DNA from: Vibrio sp. RE88
GTDB taxonomy: Bacteria; Pseudomonadota; Gammaproteobacteria; Enterobacterales; Vibrionaceae
Assembly (NCBI RefSeq): GCF_013113835.1
Contig: NZ_VTYQ01000001.1
Span: forward strand, 558,001-622,000
Direction: 5' to 3'
DNA: 64,000 nucleotides
This document shows positions 27,295 to 34,704 of the stretch, piece after piece. Numbering within the stretch: position 1 is the first letter of the stretch; the number at the start of each line of letters is the position of its first letter. Under the pieces are notes generated by a model, which saw only the letters and a program-made list of their open reading frames with translations, was not told the DNA's origin and made no database searches. The position numbers and the translations under genes were made by a program.

Positions 27295-28200
27295 ATGACA
27301 ACAGCTGCAAATTCGCTAAAAAAAGGGAACGTAAGGTTCCCCGTAACAGAATCATTGTTGTTACTGGTTGCGATTTTTTGGGGAACGAGTTACGGCCTGA
27401 CGAAAAGTGCCTTGGCATACACAAGTGTTCTGGTGTTTATCTCGATACGATTCTCGTTCACCTTTCTATGTATGCTACCTGTGGTGATTCGAGATTTTCG
27501 CCGAGGATTGAATAAAGACTGGAAGATAGCGATTCCTACTGGTTTTATTCTATCGGCGATTTTTTTCTGTGAAGTGTTTGGAGTTTCCCAAACCTCAGCG
27601 TCCAACGCGGCGTTCTTGATCAGTTTGTCTGTCATTCTGACCGCTTTCGCTGAGCTGTTGATCAATAAAAAGAAGGTCAGTAATACCTTATGGGGGCTAA
27701 CGGCTTGCAGCGTGGCTGGTGTTTTATTGCTGACGAGCAAAGAGCGTGTTGAGTTTTCCCTAAACAGTGGTGATTACTTTATTTTAACGGCGGCTCTGCT
27801 CCGTGCATTGATGGTCACTATGACCAAGCGGTTTACGGAAGGTAAGACGATCACCACATCAACCTTAACATCACTCCAATCCTTAGTTGTGGCATTGGTG
27901 GCAATTGTATGCGCCGTCACTTACTTACCTGCATCTGAGTTTGTTGTTCCTGCTTCATGGGAGTTTTGGCTGACGGTCATCTATCTCGTCTTGTTCTGTA
28001 CCTTGTTTGCCTTTTATGTTCAGAATTATGCCGTGCGCCGTACATCTCCAACGCGCGTATCCTTGTTGATGGGGAGTGAGCCGTTATTCGGCGCCCTATT
28101 TGCTATGGCTTGGTTGCAGGAATCGTTCACTACAATGCAGGTTGTTGGTGGGGCGTTAATTCTGTTCAGTGTTGTGGTGACGTCGACCAAAGAGTCTTAA
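27295..28200 (+). CDS. DMT-superfamily (EamA) transporter, divergent from LysR
   Basis: 301-residue membrane protein with about ten helices and two EamA repeats ('LLLVAIFWGTSYGLTKSAL' opens the first). The start is behind a strong GGAGGAATGAA. The divergent LysR gene is the likely regulator; the 276-base gap between them holds a short palindrome, GTCAATTGAC, at 27084-27093, near the LysR side. Substrate unknown. Confidence 0.88.
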   Translation: MTTAANSLKKGNVRFPVTESLLLLVAIFWGTSYGLTKSALAYTSVLVFISIRFSFTFLCMLPVVIRDFRRGLNKDWKIAIPTGFILSAIFFCEVFGVSQTSASNAAFLISLSVILTAFAELLINKKKVSNTLWGLTACSVAGVLLLTSKERVEFSLNSGDYFILTAALLRALMVTMTKRFTEGKTITTSTLTSLQSLVVALVAIVCAVTYLPASEFVVPASWEFWLTVIYLVLFCTLFAFYVQNYAVRRTSPTRVSLLMGSEPLFGALFAMAWLQESFTTMQVVGGALILFSVVVTSTKES

Positions 28201-28206
28201 ACAAAA

Positions 28207-28230
28207 GCGGACTATACAGTCCGCCTTTTT
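28207..28230 (+). terminator. Intrinsic terminator after the EamA gene
   Basis: GCGGACT / AGTCCGC with a four-base loop, then CTTTTT. It ends two bases before the convergent gene's stop. Confidence 0.88.
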
Positions 28231-28231
28231 A

Positions 28232-28897
28232 TTATCGACTTAAGCTAATTTTGTGGCCTAAGTGCTGAATTTCGATAGTGGCATAACCTAAAGTTACCGC
28301 TTCAAACTGGTTACTGAGTTCACGCGCATGTTGTGCGTCTTTTGCAAGGAAAGAGACCGAGTAAATGGGGCGTACGACACCATTAGATAGTTTCTGCGTA
28401 TCAAGATAAGAGGAGGTAATAAACCCAGCTTGATTGAGGCTGATGACACGCTGCAGGTCGATGCCTAATACTCTGTCCATCTCAAGCGCTTCGATACCTT
28501 CTTTCCAAGTGATGACAACACCGTAGTTGTTGTAGACAGGCGTGTTATCTAGCCACTTAGAACCCAACATACGGATGTTACTGATCTTGACCAGCTCCTT
28601 TTTGTACATAGGCAAGTCTTTTAGCTTACGTTGGACATCGGCTTCGCTGTCTGCCTCAAGTACGAACCTCAATAACTGAATCGGTTTGCCATCCACTTTA
28701 CTTCGGATAACAAACATATCTTTGACAGCTCCTTGCTCTATTAACTCGCCAAATGCGGCTTTTTGTTCTGGTAGCGTTTTTAATACTTGCTCAGCATCGT
28801 CTGTGTTCCATGAGAGCTCGACGCCATAGTCTGCTGCGAATACGGTATTTGAAATGAAAAGAGAAATGAGTAGAGCTGATGAGCGAATAAAGTTCAT
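28232..28897 (-). CDS. Exported protein with two tandem copies of one domain, function unknown
   Basis: 221 residues with a signal peptide ('ALLISLFISNTVFA'). The mature protein consists of two related halves of about 95 residues. Half one opens 'YGVELSWNTDDAEQVL' and ends 'KISNIRMLG'; half two opens 'YGVVITWKEGIEALEM' and ends 'IEIQHLG'. Each half alternates strands and helices like a ferredoxin-type alpha/beta barrel monomer (muconolactone-isomerase/YCII style). It lies 64 bases downstream of the cytochrome c' gene on the same strand and is probably co-transcribed with it. I do not recognise a named family. Confidence 0.65.
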   Translation of the reverse strand: MNFIRSSALLISLFISNTVFAADYGVELSWNTDDAEQVLKTLPEQKAAFGELIEQGAVKDMFVIRSKVDGKPIQLLRFVLEADSEADVQRKLKDLPMYKKELVKISNIRMLGSKWLDNTPVYNNYGVVITWKEGIEALEMDRVLGIDLQRVISLNQAGFITSSYLDTQKLSNGVVRPIYSVSFLAKDAQHARELSNQFEAVTLGYATIEIQHLGHKISLSR

Positions 28898-28961
28898 GTT
28901 GTTTCCTCAATAGTTTGAAAATGGCTGTATTTGTATTGTTGTCTGTTGTTATTAAATGGAG

Positions 28962-29393
28962 TTACCAGCGAGAACGGTAGCTACGATGGCAGCCGCGGCA
29001 GGTATCTTGAGCGCTTTCCAGACCTGATTCGGCCATCTTAATGTCTTTGTTCTGGCTCGCTTGATAGAGGTCTTGAAAGCCTTGATCCATTTGTGTAAGC
29101 AATTGATTGAATTTATCTGGTTTACTCCAGATTTCAGGCTTTGCTTTGCTGTTCATATCGCTTCCTTGCGGAAAAAGAGTCAGCAGTGCGTGACTGTGGT
29201 TTGCTAGCTTTTGGCTTTGACTTTCCAGTTTGCTCCAATCGGTATCACGGCCATCCAAGGTTTTACTGGTCAGCTTGCTGATCGATTCAATGTCTTCAAA
29301 GGTATTCTGGCGTTCTTTTATCTGCTGACTAAAGTCTTGCGCAATTGCAGCTAAAGGCAGCACCACTGCTAAGCCGATGAGTATCTTTTTCAT
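28962..29393 (-). CDS. Cytochrome c' (class II cytochrome c)
   Basis: 143 residues with a signal peptide ('IGLAVVLPLAAIAQ'), so periplasmic. The single haem-binding motif CRGCH lies near the C-terminus ('AQDTCRGCHRSYRSRW'), the class II arrangement of a four-helix bundle. Class II cytochromes bind NO and other small ligands or pass electrons. It is divergent from a cytochrome b561 gene, a frequent partner; the two likely form an electron-transfer pair. The shared control region contains a 48-bp palindrome. Confidence 0.88.
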   Translation of the reverse strand: MKKILIGLAVVLPLAAIAQDFSQQIKERQNTFEDIESISKLTSKTLDGRDTDWSKLESQSQKLANHSHALLTLFPQGSDMNSKAKPEIWSKPDKFNQLLTQMDQGFQDLYQASQNKDIKMAESGLESAQDTCRGCHRSYRSRW

Positions 29394-29447
29394 GTGACTG
29401 TCTCCTTATTAATCGATCCGAAAAGGATCTTTTTCGTTGATGAAATA

Positions 29448-29495
29448 AAATTTACACAGCAATAGTTGCAATTGCAACTATTGCTGTGTAAATTT
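29448..29495. promoter_or_regulatory. Perfect 48-bp palindrome, probable MarR operator
   Basis: Every one of 24 base pairs on each side of the centre (between 29471 and 29472) matches; the centre reads TTGCAATTGCAA and the outer end AAATTTACAC. It occupies the gap between the divergent cytochrome c' and cytochrome b561 genes and includes a TTGCAA on each strand that could act as a -35 (with TATGCA 17 bases further on the plus strand). A MarR regulator is encoded two genes away. Binding would block both promoters. No loop, so not a terminator. Confidence 0.85.
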
Positions 29496-29536
29496 ATGCA
29501 AAGATTAGTTCATCAACAATACCGTCGAGGTGGGAA

Positions 29537-30163
29537 ATGAAAGTTTGGGATCTGGCGACACGCCTTTATCATTGGTTACAAGCCGCTTTGTTCATTGCGT
29601 TAATGGCGACTGGGTTTTCCGTTAACGGGCCGCATGTACAACTCGGATTGGCCTTGTTTACACTGATTCTCTGGCGATTAATTTGGGGTTATGTAGGCAG
29701 CGAAACCAGTCGTTTCAGACAGTTTCTGCGCTCACCTAAAGCTGTTGTCCGCTATATGATGGGCAAGGCAAGCGCACAGCCTGGCCATAATCCAGCAGGT
29801 GGGTGGATGGTTGTGGCTATGATCACGGCATTGCTTTTCCAGTGCGTTTCTGGTTTGGCGTTAGCTGGGATGTTGGACAATTTACCTCTGGCGGAGGTTT
29901 GGCTAACGGATGGCTTATTCAATTTACTGGAAGTTGTGCATTTAACCTTGGCAAATGTTCTTCCGGTCTTGATCGCGCTGCATGTTGGGGCAATTATTGT
30001 TTATAAACTGCGTGCTAAGCCGTTAACTTGGGCGATGGTCACTGGTGTTCAAAAAGGCGCATCTCAGTATCCGACGCTTTTGTTTGTTTCTCAACTTCGA
30101 GCTTTACTAGTGCTAGTTATAGCTACATCAGTTACCATGACAATTATTGCCTTTTCTTTGTAA
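29537..30163 (+). CDS. Cytochrome b561-type membrane protein
   Basis: 208-residue integral membrane di-haem b protein. It begins 'VWDLATRLYHWLQAALFIALMATGF', where the His of 'LYHW' is the usual first haem ligand. A later pair of His residues sits in 'EVVHLTLANVLPVLIALHVGAIIVYKL'. About four or five helices. A strong GAGGTGGGAA precedes the ATG. Cytochromes b561 commonly pass electrons to a periplasmic cytochrome c', as encoded divergently here. The MarR gene follows at 25 bases, so both share a transcript. Confidence 0.9.
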   Translation: MKVWDLATRLYHWLQAALFIALMATGFSVNGPHVQLGLALFTLILWRLIWGYVGSETSRFRQFLRSPKAVVRYMMGKASAQPGHNPAGGWMVVAMITALLFQCVSGLALAGMLDNLPLAEVWLTDGLFNLLEVVHLTLANVLPVLIALHVGAIIVYKLRAKPLTWAMVTGVQKGASQYPTLLFVSQLRALLVLVIATSVTMTIIAFSL

Positions 30164-30188
30164 ATTTACTGGTTGAGAGAACTCGTCG

Positions 30189-30617
30189 ATGAGTGAGACG
30201 TTTGATAGACAAAGCAGCTTTGGCTGGTTGATCAATGTGGTGGCGAATGATGCTGCAAAAACCTTTGATACGGAACTAAAGAAGCATGGGTTAACAATTG
30301 CCCTCTGGCCAACGCTTATGTGCTTGTGGGAAGAAGAAGGCGTGACCCAACGCGATATCGCTCAGAAATCTAAAGTGGAAAATTCAACCACGACACGCAC
30401 GCTTGATAAGCTGGAAAATTTAGGTCTGGTTGAACGACAGCCTGATCCCAACAGCCGCCGTGCTTTTCGTATTTATCTGACCGATGAAGGAAGGGCGTTA
30501 AAGGAAACCTTGGTTCCTATCCCTATGGCGATCAATCAAAAGCTGCTTAGCTCGCTTGAGTCTGAAGAGCGTGATGAAATCATCCGCCTGCTGCAAAAAA
30601 TGGTCGCTGCTGTTTAA
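30189..30617 (+). CDS. MarR-family transcriptional regulator
   Basis: 142 residues with the winged helix: 'VTQRDIAQKSKVENSTTTRTLDKLENLGLVERQPDPNSRRAFRIYLTDEGRAL'. These proteins act as dimers on palindromes and respond to small ligands or redox. It is the second gene after cytochrome b561 and the third gene starts 12 bases later. The adjacent 48-bp palindrome is a natural target for autoregulation and for control of both cytochromes. Ligand unknown. Confidence 0.9.
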   Translation: MSETFDRQSSFGWLINVVANDAAKTFDTELKKHGLTIALWPTLMCLWEEEGVTQRDIAQKSKVENSTTTRTLDKLENLGLVERQPDPNSRRAFRIYLTDEGRALKETLVPIPMAINQKLLSSLESEERDEIIRLLQKMVAAV

Positions 30618-30629
30618 GGGAAGAAACTG

Positions 30630-31628
30630 ATGACGAAGCCACTAAATGAGTGCATTGTGCCTATGTATCCAACGATACAAGCCTTGGACGTTAATGCATT
30701 GGAGCCGGGAGAGCATAAGTTCTGGTTTGCGGTTGCCACAGATGCCATTGGTCATCCACAGACATTGCCTGTACGTGTGTTTAAAGGTGATAAACCGGGT
30801 AAACGTATCATGATTACCGCGGGTGTTCATGGTGATGAGCAAAACGGAATTCTAACGGCACAAAAACTGGCGCGCGAGCTGGAAGGCCAGTCTATCTCAG
30901 GCTGCATTACCATAGTGCCTACTGTTAACCTTTCTGGAATCGCAAGGCATAGCCGAGACTTTCATTCTGCTGCCCCCGATAGCTCATCGGCTAACCTTAA
31001 CCGCGTCTTCCCAGGTAATCCAAATGGCGATGATGCTAGCCGCTATGCCAATAGTCTTTGGGAGAACTTGCTGAAACCCAATGCGGATCTGGCCATCGAT
31101 CTCCATTCTCAGACCAGTGGCTCAGCTTATCCTTTATACGCTTTTGCTGACTATCGATTGGATGATTCGATTCGAATGGCAAGGCTCATCAATCCCGATG
31201 TGATTCTCAATGATCCCGGAGACCCGGGTATTTTAGAAACGGTTTATAACCGCGCTGATATTCCATCCATCACCATTGAAGTGGGGATAGGTCGATACAC
31301 TGACTTGGAGATGATTCAGCGTGCGACCACAGGAGTACAGAATGTTCTCAAGGATTATCAGCTTATAGAAGGCGATGTTGTCGAACTAGACCACCCTTGT
31401 GTGGAAGGCGAGCGAATCACCAGTGTTCGGGCTGAGCAAGGCGGTTTCGTTATTTGCCATGTTGAACTGATGGATTTGGTTGAAGCAGGGCAGAAGCTGG
31501 CCACTCAGTACAACAGCTTTGGTGATGAGATCCAGACGTATTACTCACCAATCAAAGCGACTGTGATCAGCCACAATGTTGAGTCGGTTCGAGCTCCGGG
31601 GTCATTGGTTGTTCGGTTGATTGATTAG
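30630..31628 (+). CDS. Succinylglutamate desuccinylase/aspartoacylase-family zinc deacylase (copy 1)
   Basis: 332 residues of the M14-like amidohydrolase group. Zinc ligands: 'TAGVHGDEQNG' (H-x2-E) and 'AIDLHSQTSG'; the catalytic Glu is in 'ITIEVGIGR'. Substrate-binding block 'ANLNRVFPG' is present. Such enzymes cleave acyl groups from N-acyl amino acids. A close paralogue lies at 33464-34453, with a YfcC-type permease between. It starts 12 bases after marR, so it may also be in the cytochrome b561 transcript. Confidence 0.87.
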   Translation: MTKPLNECIVPMYPTIQALDVNALEPGEHKFWFAVATDAIGHPQTLPVRVFKGDKPGKRIMITAGVHGDEQNGILTAQKLARELEGQSISGCITIVPTVNLSGIARHSRDFHSAAPDSSSANLNRVFPGNPNGDDASRYANSLWENLLKPNADLAIDLHSQTSGSAYPLYAFADYRLDDSIRMARLINPDVILNDPGDPGILETVYNRADIPSITIEVGIGRYTDLEMIQRATTGVQNVLKDYQLIEGDVVELDHPCVEGERITSVRAEQGGFVICHVELMDLVEAGQKLATQYNSFGDEIQTYYSPIKATVISHNVESVRAPGSLVVRLID

Positions 31629-31879
31629 TTATCAATGAGGGTCTTACCATTTGTGTGGTTTTTGCCTGATCGACAATATTTAACAGTGAAGAAATTATAT
31701 TATTAAGAATTGCTGTTTTTTCGTATTAAATTGTTTCAAAGGGCGATTATGAGCTCTTTAATAGTTGAACATACTAACTAATTGTGTGATGTTTTATGCG
31801 TTTTTAAACTATAAATATTCATAAGATATCACACGCTCAAACACAACAATCTGGGGTAGAAAAAGCCCAAACCTGGCAG

Positions 31880-33358
31880 ATGCCGGACACTTTAGTTCTC
31901 ATCTTTATTATCGGTATCTTCGCTGCCATTCTCACCTACTTTGTACCCGCTGGCTCATTTGAGAGCCAAGAAGTGGCCTACATCGCGGACGGAGTAGAAA
32001 AAACACGTTCAGTCATCGACCCTGAATCTTTCTCTTATGAAAGGGATGAGCAAGGGGAGCTGGTGTACAACAGCGTTGGTTTCTTCGCATCGGGTGGCGG
32101 TATTGGCCTGATGAACTTCCCCTTTGAAGGGCTGGTTTCAGGTTCTAAATGGGGCAGCGCTATTGGCGTTATCATGTTCATGCTGCTCATCGGTGGCTCG
32201 TTTGGTGTGGTCATCCGCACTGGTACGATTGACAACGGTATCCTCTACCTGATCGACAAAACAAAAGGCAGCGAGATCTTATTCATTCCAGTGCTGTTTC
32301 TGCTGTTTTCTTTGGGCGGAGCCGTTTTTGGTATGGGCGAAGAAGCGGTCGCTTTTGCCATTATCATCGCGCCATTAATGGTGAGATTGGGTTATGACAG
32401 CATCACTACCGTAATGGTGACTTATGTCGCGACCCAAATTGGTTTCGCGACGTCTTGGATGAATCCATTTTCCGTTGCAATTGCACAAGGTATTGCCGGA
32501 GTTCCGGTGCTGTCTGGAATGACGATGCGAATGGTCATGTGGGCAGGCTTCACCCTGCTAGCTATTGGTTTTACCATGGCTTATGCATCGCGAATTAAAG
32601 CGAACCCAAGCAAATCAATCACCTACAACACAGATGCTTACTTCAGAAAGCAGGATGCGTCGGATCAACCAGCGGTAAAATGGACGTTTGGTGATACCTT
32701 AGTACTGCTAACCGTGGCTGGCACAACAGCCTGGGTGGTTTGGGGTGTTGTTGCTCACGCATGGTATATCCCTGAAATTGCCTCTCAGTTTTTCACTATG
32801 GGTTTCATTGTGGCGATTCTCGGCACGATTTTCCGCCTTAATGGGATGACGTTAAACGATGCGTCAGCGGCGTTTAAAGATGGTGCAAGTATCATGCTGG
32901 CACCTGCGTTACTGGTTGGCTGTGCCAAAGGTGTATTGCTGATCCTTGGCGGAGGTTCAACTGATGAAGCCAGTGTCCTAAACTCGATTTTAAATAGCGC
33001 AGGAAGCTTGATCAGCGGTTTGCCAGATGTGATGGCGGCTTGGCTGATGTATGTGTTCCAATCCATCTTTAACTTTTTTGTGACCTCTGGTTCTGGCCAA
33101 GCGGCACTCACTATGCCGTTATTGGCTCCTCTGGCTGACATCGCAGGTGTGACACGTCAAGTTGCGGTATTGGCTTTCCAGCTGGGTGACGGCTTTACCA
33201 ACATCATCGTTCCGACTTCTGCGTCTCTCATGGCTACGCTGGGTGTGTGTCGCATTGATTGGGGCGTTTGGGTCAAGTTCTGTGGTCGCTTTATGTTGAT
33301 TCTGTTCGGGCTTTCCAGTGTGGTCGTGGTTGTTGCGCACATGGCGGGATTTGCCTAA
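31880..33358 (+). CDS. YfcC-family (DcuC/ArsB-like) membrane transporter
   Basis: Inner-membrane permease of about 500 residues with about twelve helices. Conserved blocks include 'VFGMGEEAVAFAIIIAPLMVRLGYDSITTVMVTYVATQIGFATSWMNPF' and 'FFVTSGSGQAALTMPLLAPLADI'. The frame is open upstream to 31808 and its residues ('AQTQQSGVEKAQTWQ' ahead of the first ATG) look like the normal N-terminus of the family, yet no ATG, GTG or TTG lies there; the true start may be non-standard (ATT or ATA) or the start was lost. It sits between two deacylase paralogues, suggesting uptake of acylated amino acids or peptides. Confidence 0.85.
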   Translation: MPDTLVLIFIIGIFAAILTYFVPAGSFESQEVAYIADGVEKTRSVIDPESFSYERDEQGELVYNSVGFFASGGGIGLMNFPFEGLVSGSKWGSAIGVIMFMLLIGGSFGVVIRTGTIDNGILYLIDKTKGSEILFIPVLFLLFSLGGAVFGMGEEAVAFAIIIAPLMVRLGYDSITTVMVTYVATQIGFATSWMNPFSVAIAQGIAGVPVLSGMTMRMVMWAGFTLLAIGFTMAYASRIKANPSKSITYNTDAYFRKQDASDQPAVKWTFGDTLVLLTVAGTTAWVVWGVVAHAWYIPEIASQFFTMGFIVAILGTIFRLNGMTLNDASAAFKDGASIMLAPALLVGCAKGVLLILGGGSTDEASVLNSILNSAGSLISGLPDVMAAWLMYVFQSIFNFFVTSGSGQAALTMPLLAPLADIAGVTRQVAVLAFQLGDGFTNIIVPTSASLMATLGVCRIDWGVWVKFCGRFMLILFGLSSVVVVVAHMAGFA

Positions 33359-33420
33359 CAAAATTCTAATCTGGTGCTATTCACAACTAGCAACAGGGAT
33401 TAAAGTAAGCTGTTTTTTCA

Positions 33421-33445
33421 AGGCGAGTGTATGCTCGCCTTTGTT
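33421..33445 (+). terminator. Probable terminator after the YfcC gene
   Basis: AGGCGAG / CTCGCCT with a six-base loop, then TTTGTT. It lies between yfcC-like gene and deacylase copy 2. Confidence 0.6.
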
Positions 33446-33463
33446 CTATAAGGAAGTTTGGGT

Positions 33464-34453
33464 ATGTCTGACGTTGCCCCTGTGGTGGAACATTTTCCAA
33501 TTATTCATTCGCTTGATGTTGATTCACTGCAAGCGGGTGAGCATGCGTTTTTATTTGCCGTCGCAACGGATGCACTTGGCTTGTGGCAGCAAATGCCTGT
33601 CCGAGTATTTAAAGGTGCGAAGCCTGGTCCAAAAGTCATGATCACCGCAGGTGTTCATGGGGATGAGCAAAACGGTATTGTTACCGCTCTGAAAGTAGCA
33701 AAAGCCTTGGCAGGGCAATCGCTGGCAGGGTGCGTTACTATCGTCCCAACCATCAACCTAAGCGGCATTCTTCACCATAGTCGTGACTTTCACACCGTTG
33801 ATCCGGATGTCTCTTCCGCCAACCTCAATCGCTTTTTCCCTGGGGATAAGGCGGGCAATGAAGCGGCGCGCTATTTAGGTAACCTTTGGCAGCATGTGCT
33901 TAAGCCCAATGCCGAAATTGCGATTGACTTGCATACTCAAACCACCGGCACCAGCTACCCGCTATACGTGTTTGCTGACTACCGCATTGAACAGGCAATG
34001 ACGCTGGCCAAGCTAATGAATCCAGATGTCATTTTGAACGATCCGGGTGAGTCAGGCGTTTTGGAATCCACTTGGAACCAACATGGTGTACCAAGCATCA
34101 CTGTGGAGGTCGGTTCTGGCCGATACCATGATGCTGAAATGGTTGAGCGCGCCGCAGAAGGTGTTCTGAATGTGCTGCGCTATCATAAGGTGTTACCAGG
34201 TGAGGTTGTTGAAAATGACTCGTGTCTAGAAGGGAAGCAAGTCATCAGCGTTCGAGCAAAGCAAGGTGGCTTTGTAGAGCCACAGGTGTGTTTGTTGCAG
34301 AAGGTTGAGAAGGGTGAGTTGCTCGCGATTCAATACAACAGCCTAGGGTTTGATGTCGCAAATTACTATGCCCCGGAATCTGGCACTGTTCTCAGTTGCA
34401 ATCTGGAAGCACTGCGTTCTCCGGGGTCTCTCATTGTTCGGATGATTAAGTAA
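33464..34453 (+). CDS. Succinylglutamate desuccinylase/aspartoacylase-family zinc deacylase (copy 2)
   Basis: 329 residues and strikingly similar to the deacylase at 30630-31628: both have 'HSLD/QALDV...L.AGEH', 'TAGVHGDEQNGI', 'IVPTINLSGI', 'HSRDFH', 'SSANLNR', 'LKPNAEIAIDLHTQTTG' and 'NPDVILNDPG'. Zinc and catalytic residues are retained, so it should be active. The ATG at 33464 follows AAGGAAG with good spacing; a TTG two codons earlier is less likely. The pair probably acts on related N-acyl substrates imported by the permease between them. Confidence 0.87.
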   Translation: MSDVAPVVEHFPIIHSLDVDSLQAGEHAFLFAVATDALGLWQQMPVRVFKGAKPGPKVMITAGVHGDEQNGIVTALKVAKALAGQSLAGCVTIVPTINLSGILHHSRDFHTVDPDVSSANLNRFFPGDKAGNEAARYLGNLWQHVLKPNAEIAIDLHTQTTGTSYPLYVFADYRIEQAMTLAKLMNPDVILNDPGESGVLESTWNQHGVPSITVEVGSGRYHDAEMVERAAEGVLNVLRYHKVLPGEVVENDSCLEGKQVISVRAKQGGFVEPQVCLLQKVEKGELLAIQYNSLGFDVANYYAPESGTVLSCNLEALRSPGSLIVRMIK

Positions 34454-34485
34454 ACATCGTTTGGTTCGATGTCTTACACATCCCG

Positions 34486-34638
34486 TTAACTGCGCCAGCT
34501 ATTACCGAGTAGCAATGAGACACCAACAGAGACCCCCAATGCAATCAGGATATTGGGTAGGGTGAATCCCCAGATAGCGACACAAACCGCAACGGTCACG
34601 ATTGCCCAAAGTAATGTTTCTAAAATCCAGGTTCCCAT
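34486..34638 (-). CDS. 50-residue two-helix membrane protein downstream of a sensor kinase
   Basis: Short gene of 51 codons on the minus strand. The ATG is preceded by AGGAG with six-base spacing. The product begins MGTWILETLLWAIVTVAV and has two hydrophobic segments separated by 'WGFTLPN', ending 'LLLGNSWRS' before the TAA. It follows the histidine kinase by 66 bases on the same strand and is followed by nothing else on that strand before the deacylase stop. Position suggests it is the fifth gene of the two-component operon, perhaps a modulator of the kinase or of the membrane-bound hydroxylase. Family not recognised. Confidence 0.78.
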   Translation of the reverse strand: MGTWILETLLWAIVTVAVCVAIWGFTLPNILIALGVSVGVSLLLGNSWRS

Positions 34639-34704
34639 GTTTGACTCCTGCTGTTTAACTTGGGAACAAGGATAGTCGATGACAGGTTAATTTTTGGTTA
34701 CCGT

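Noticed and set aside
33457..33466. TTG at 33458 as start of deacylase copy 2
   Set aside because: The ATG at 33464 has better spacing to AAGGAAG and matches the paralogue's beginning.
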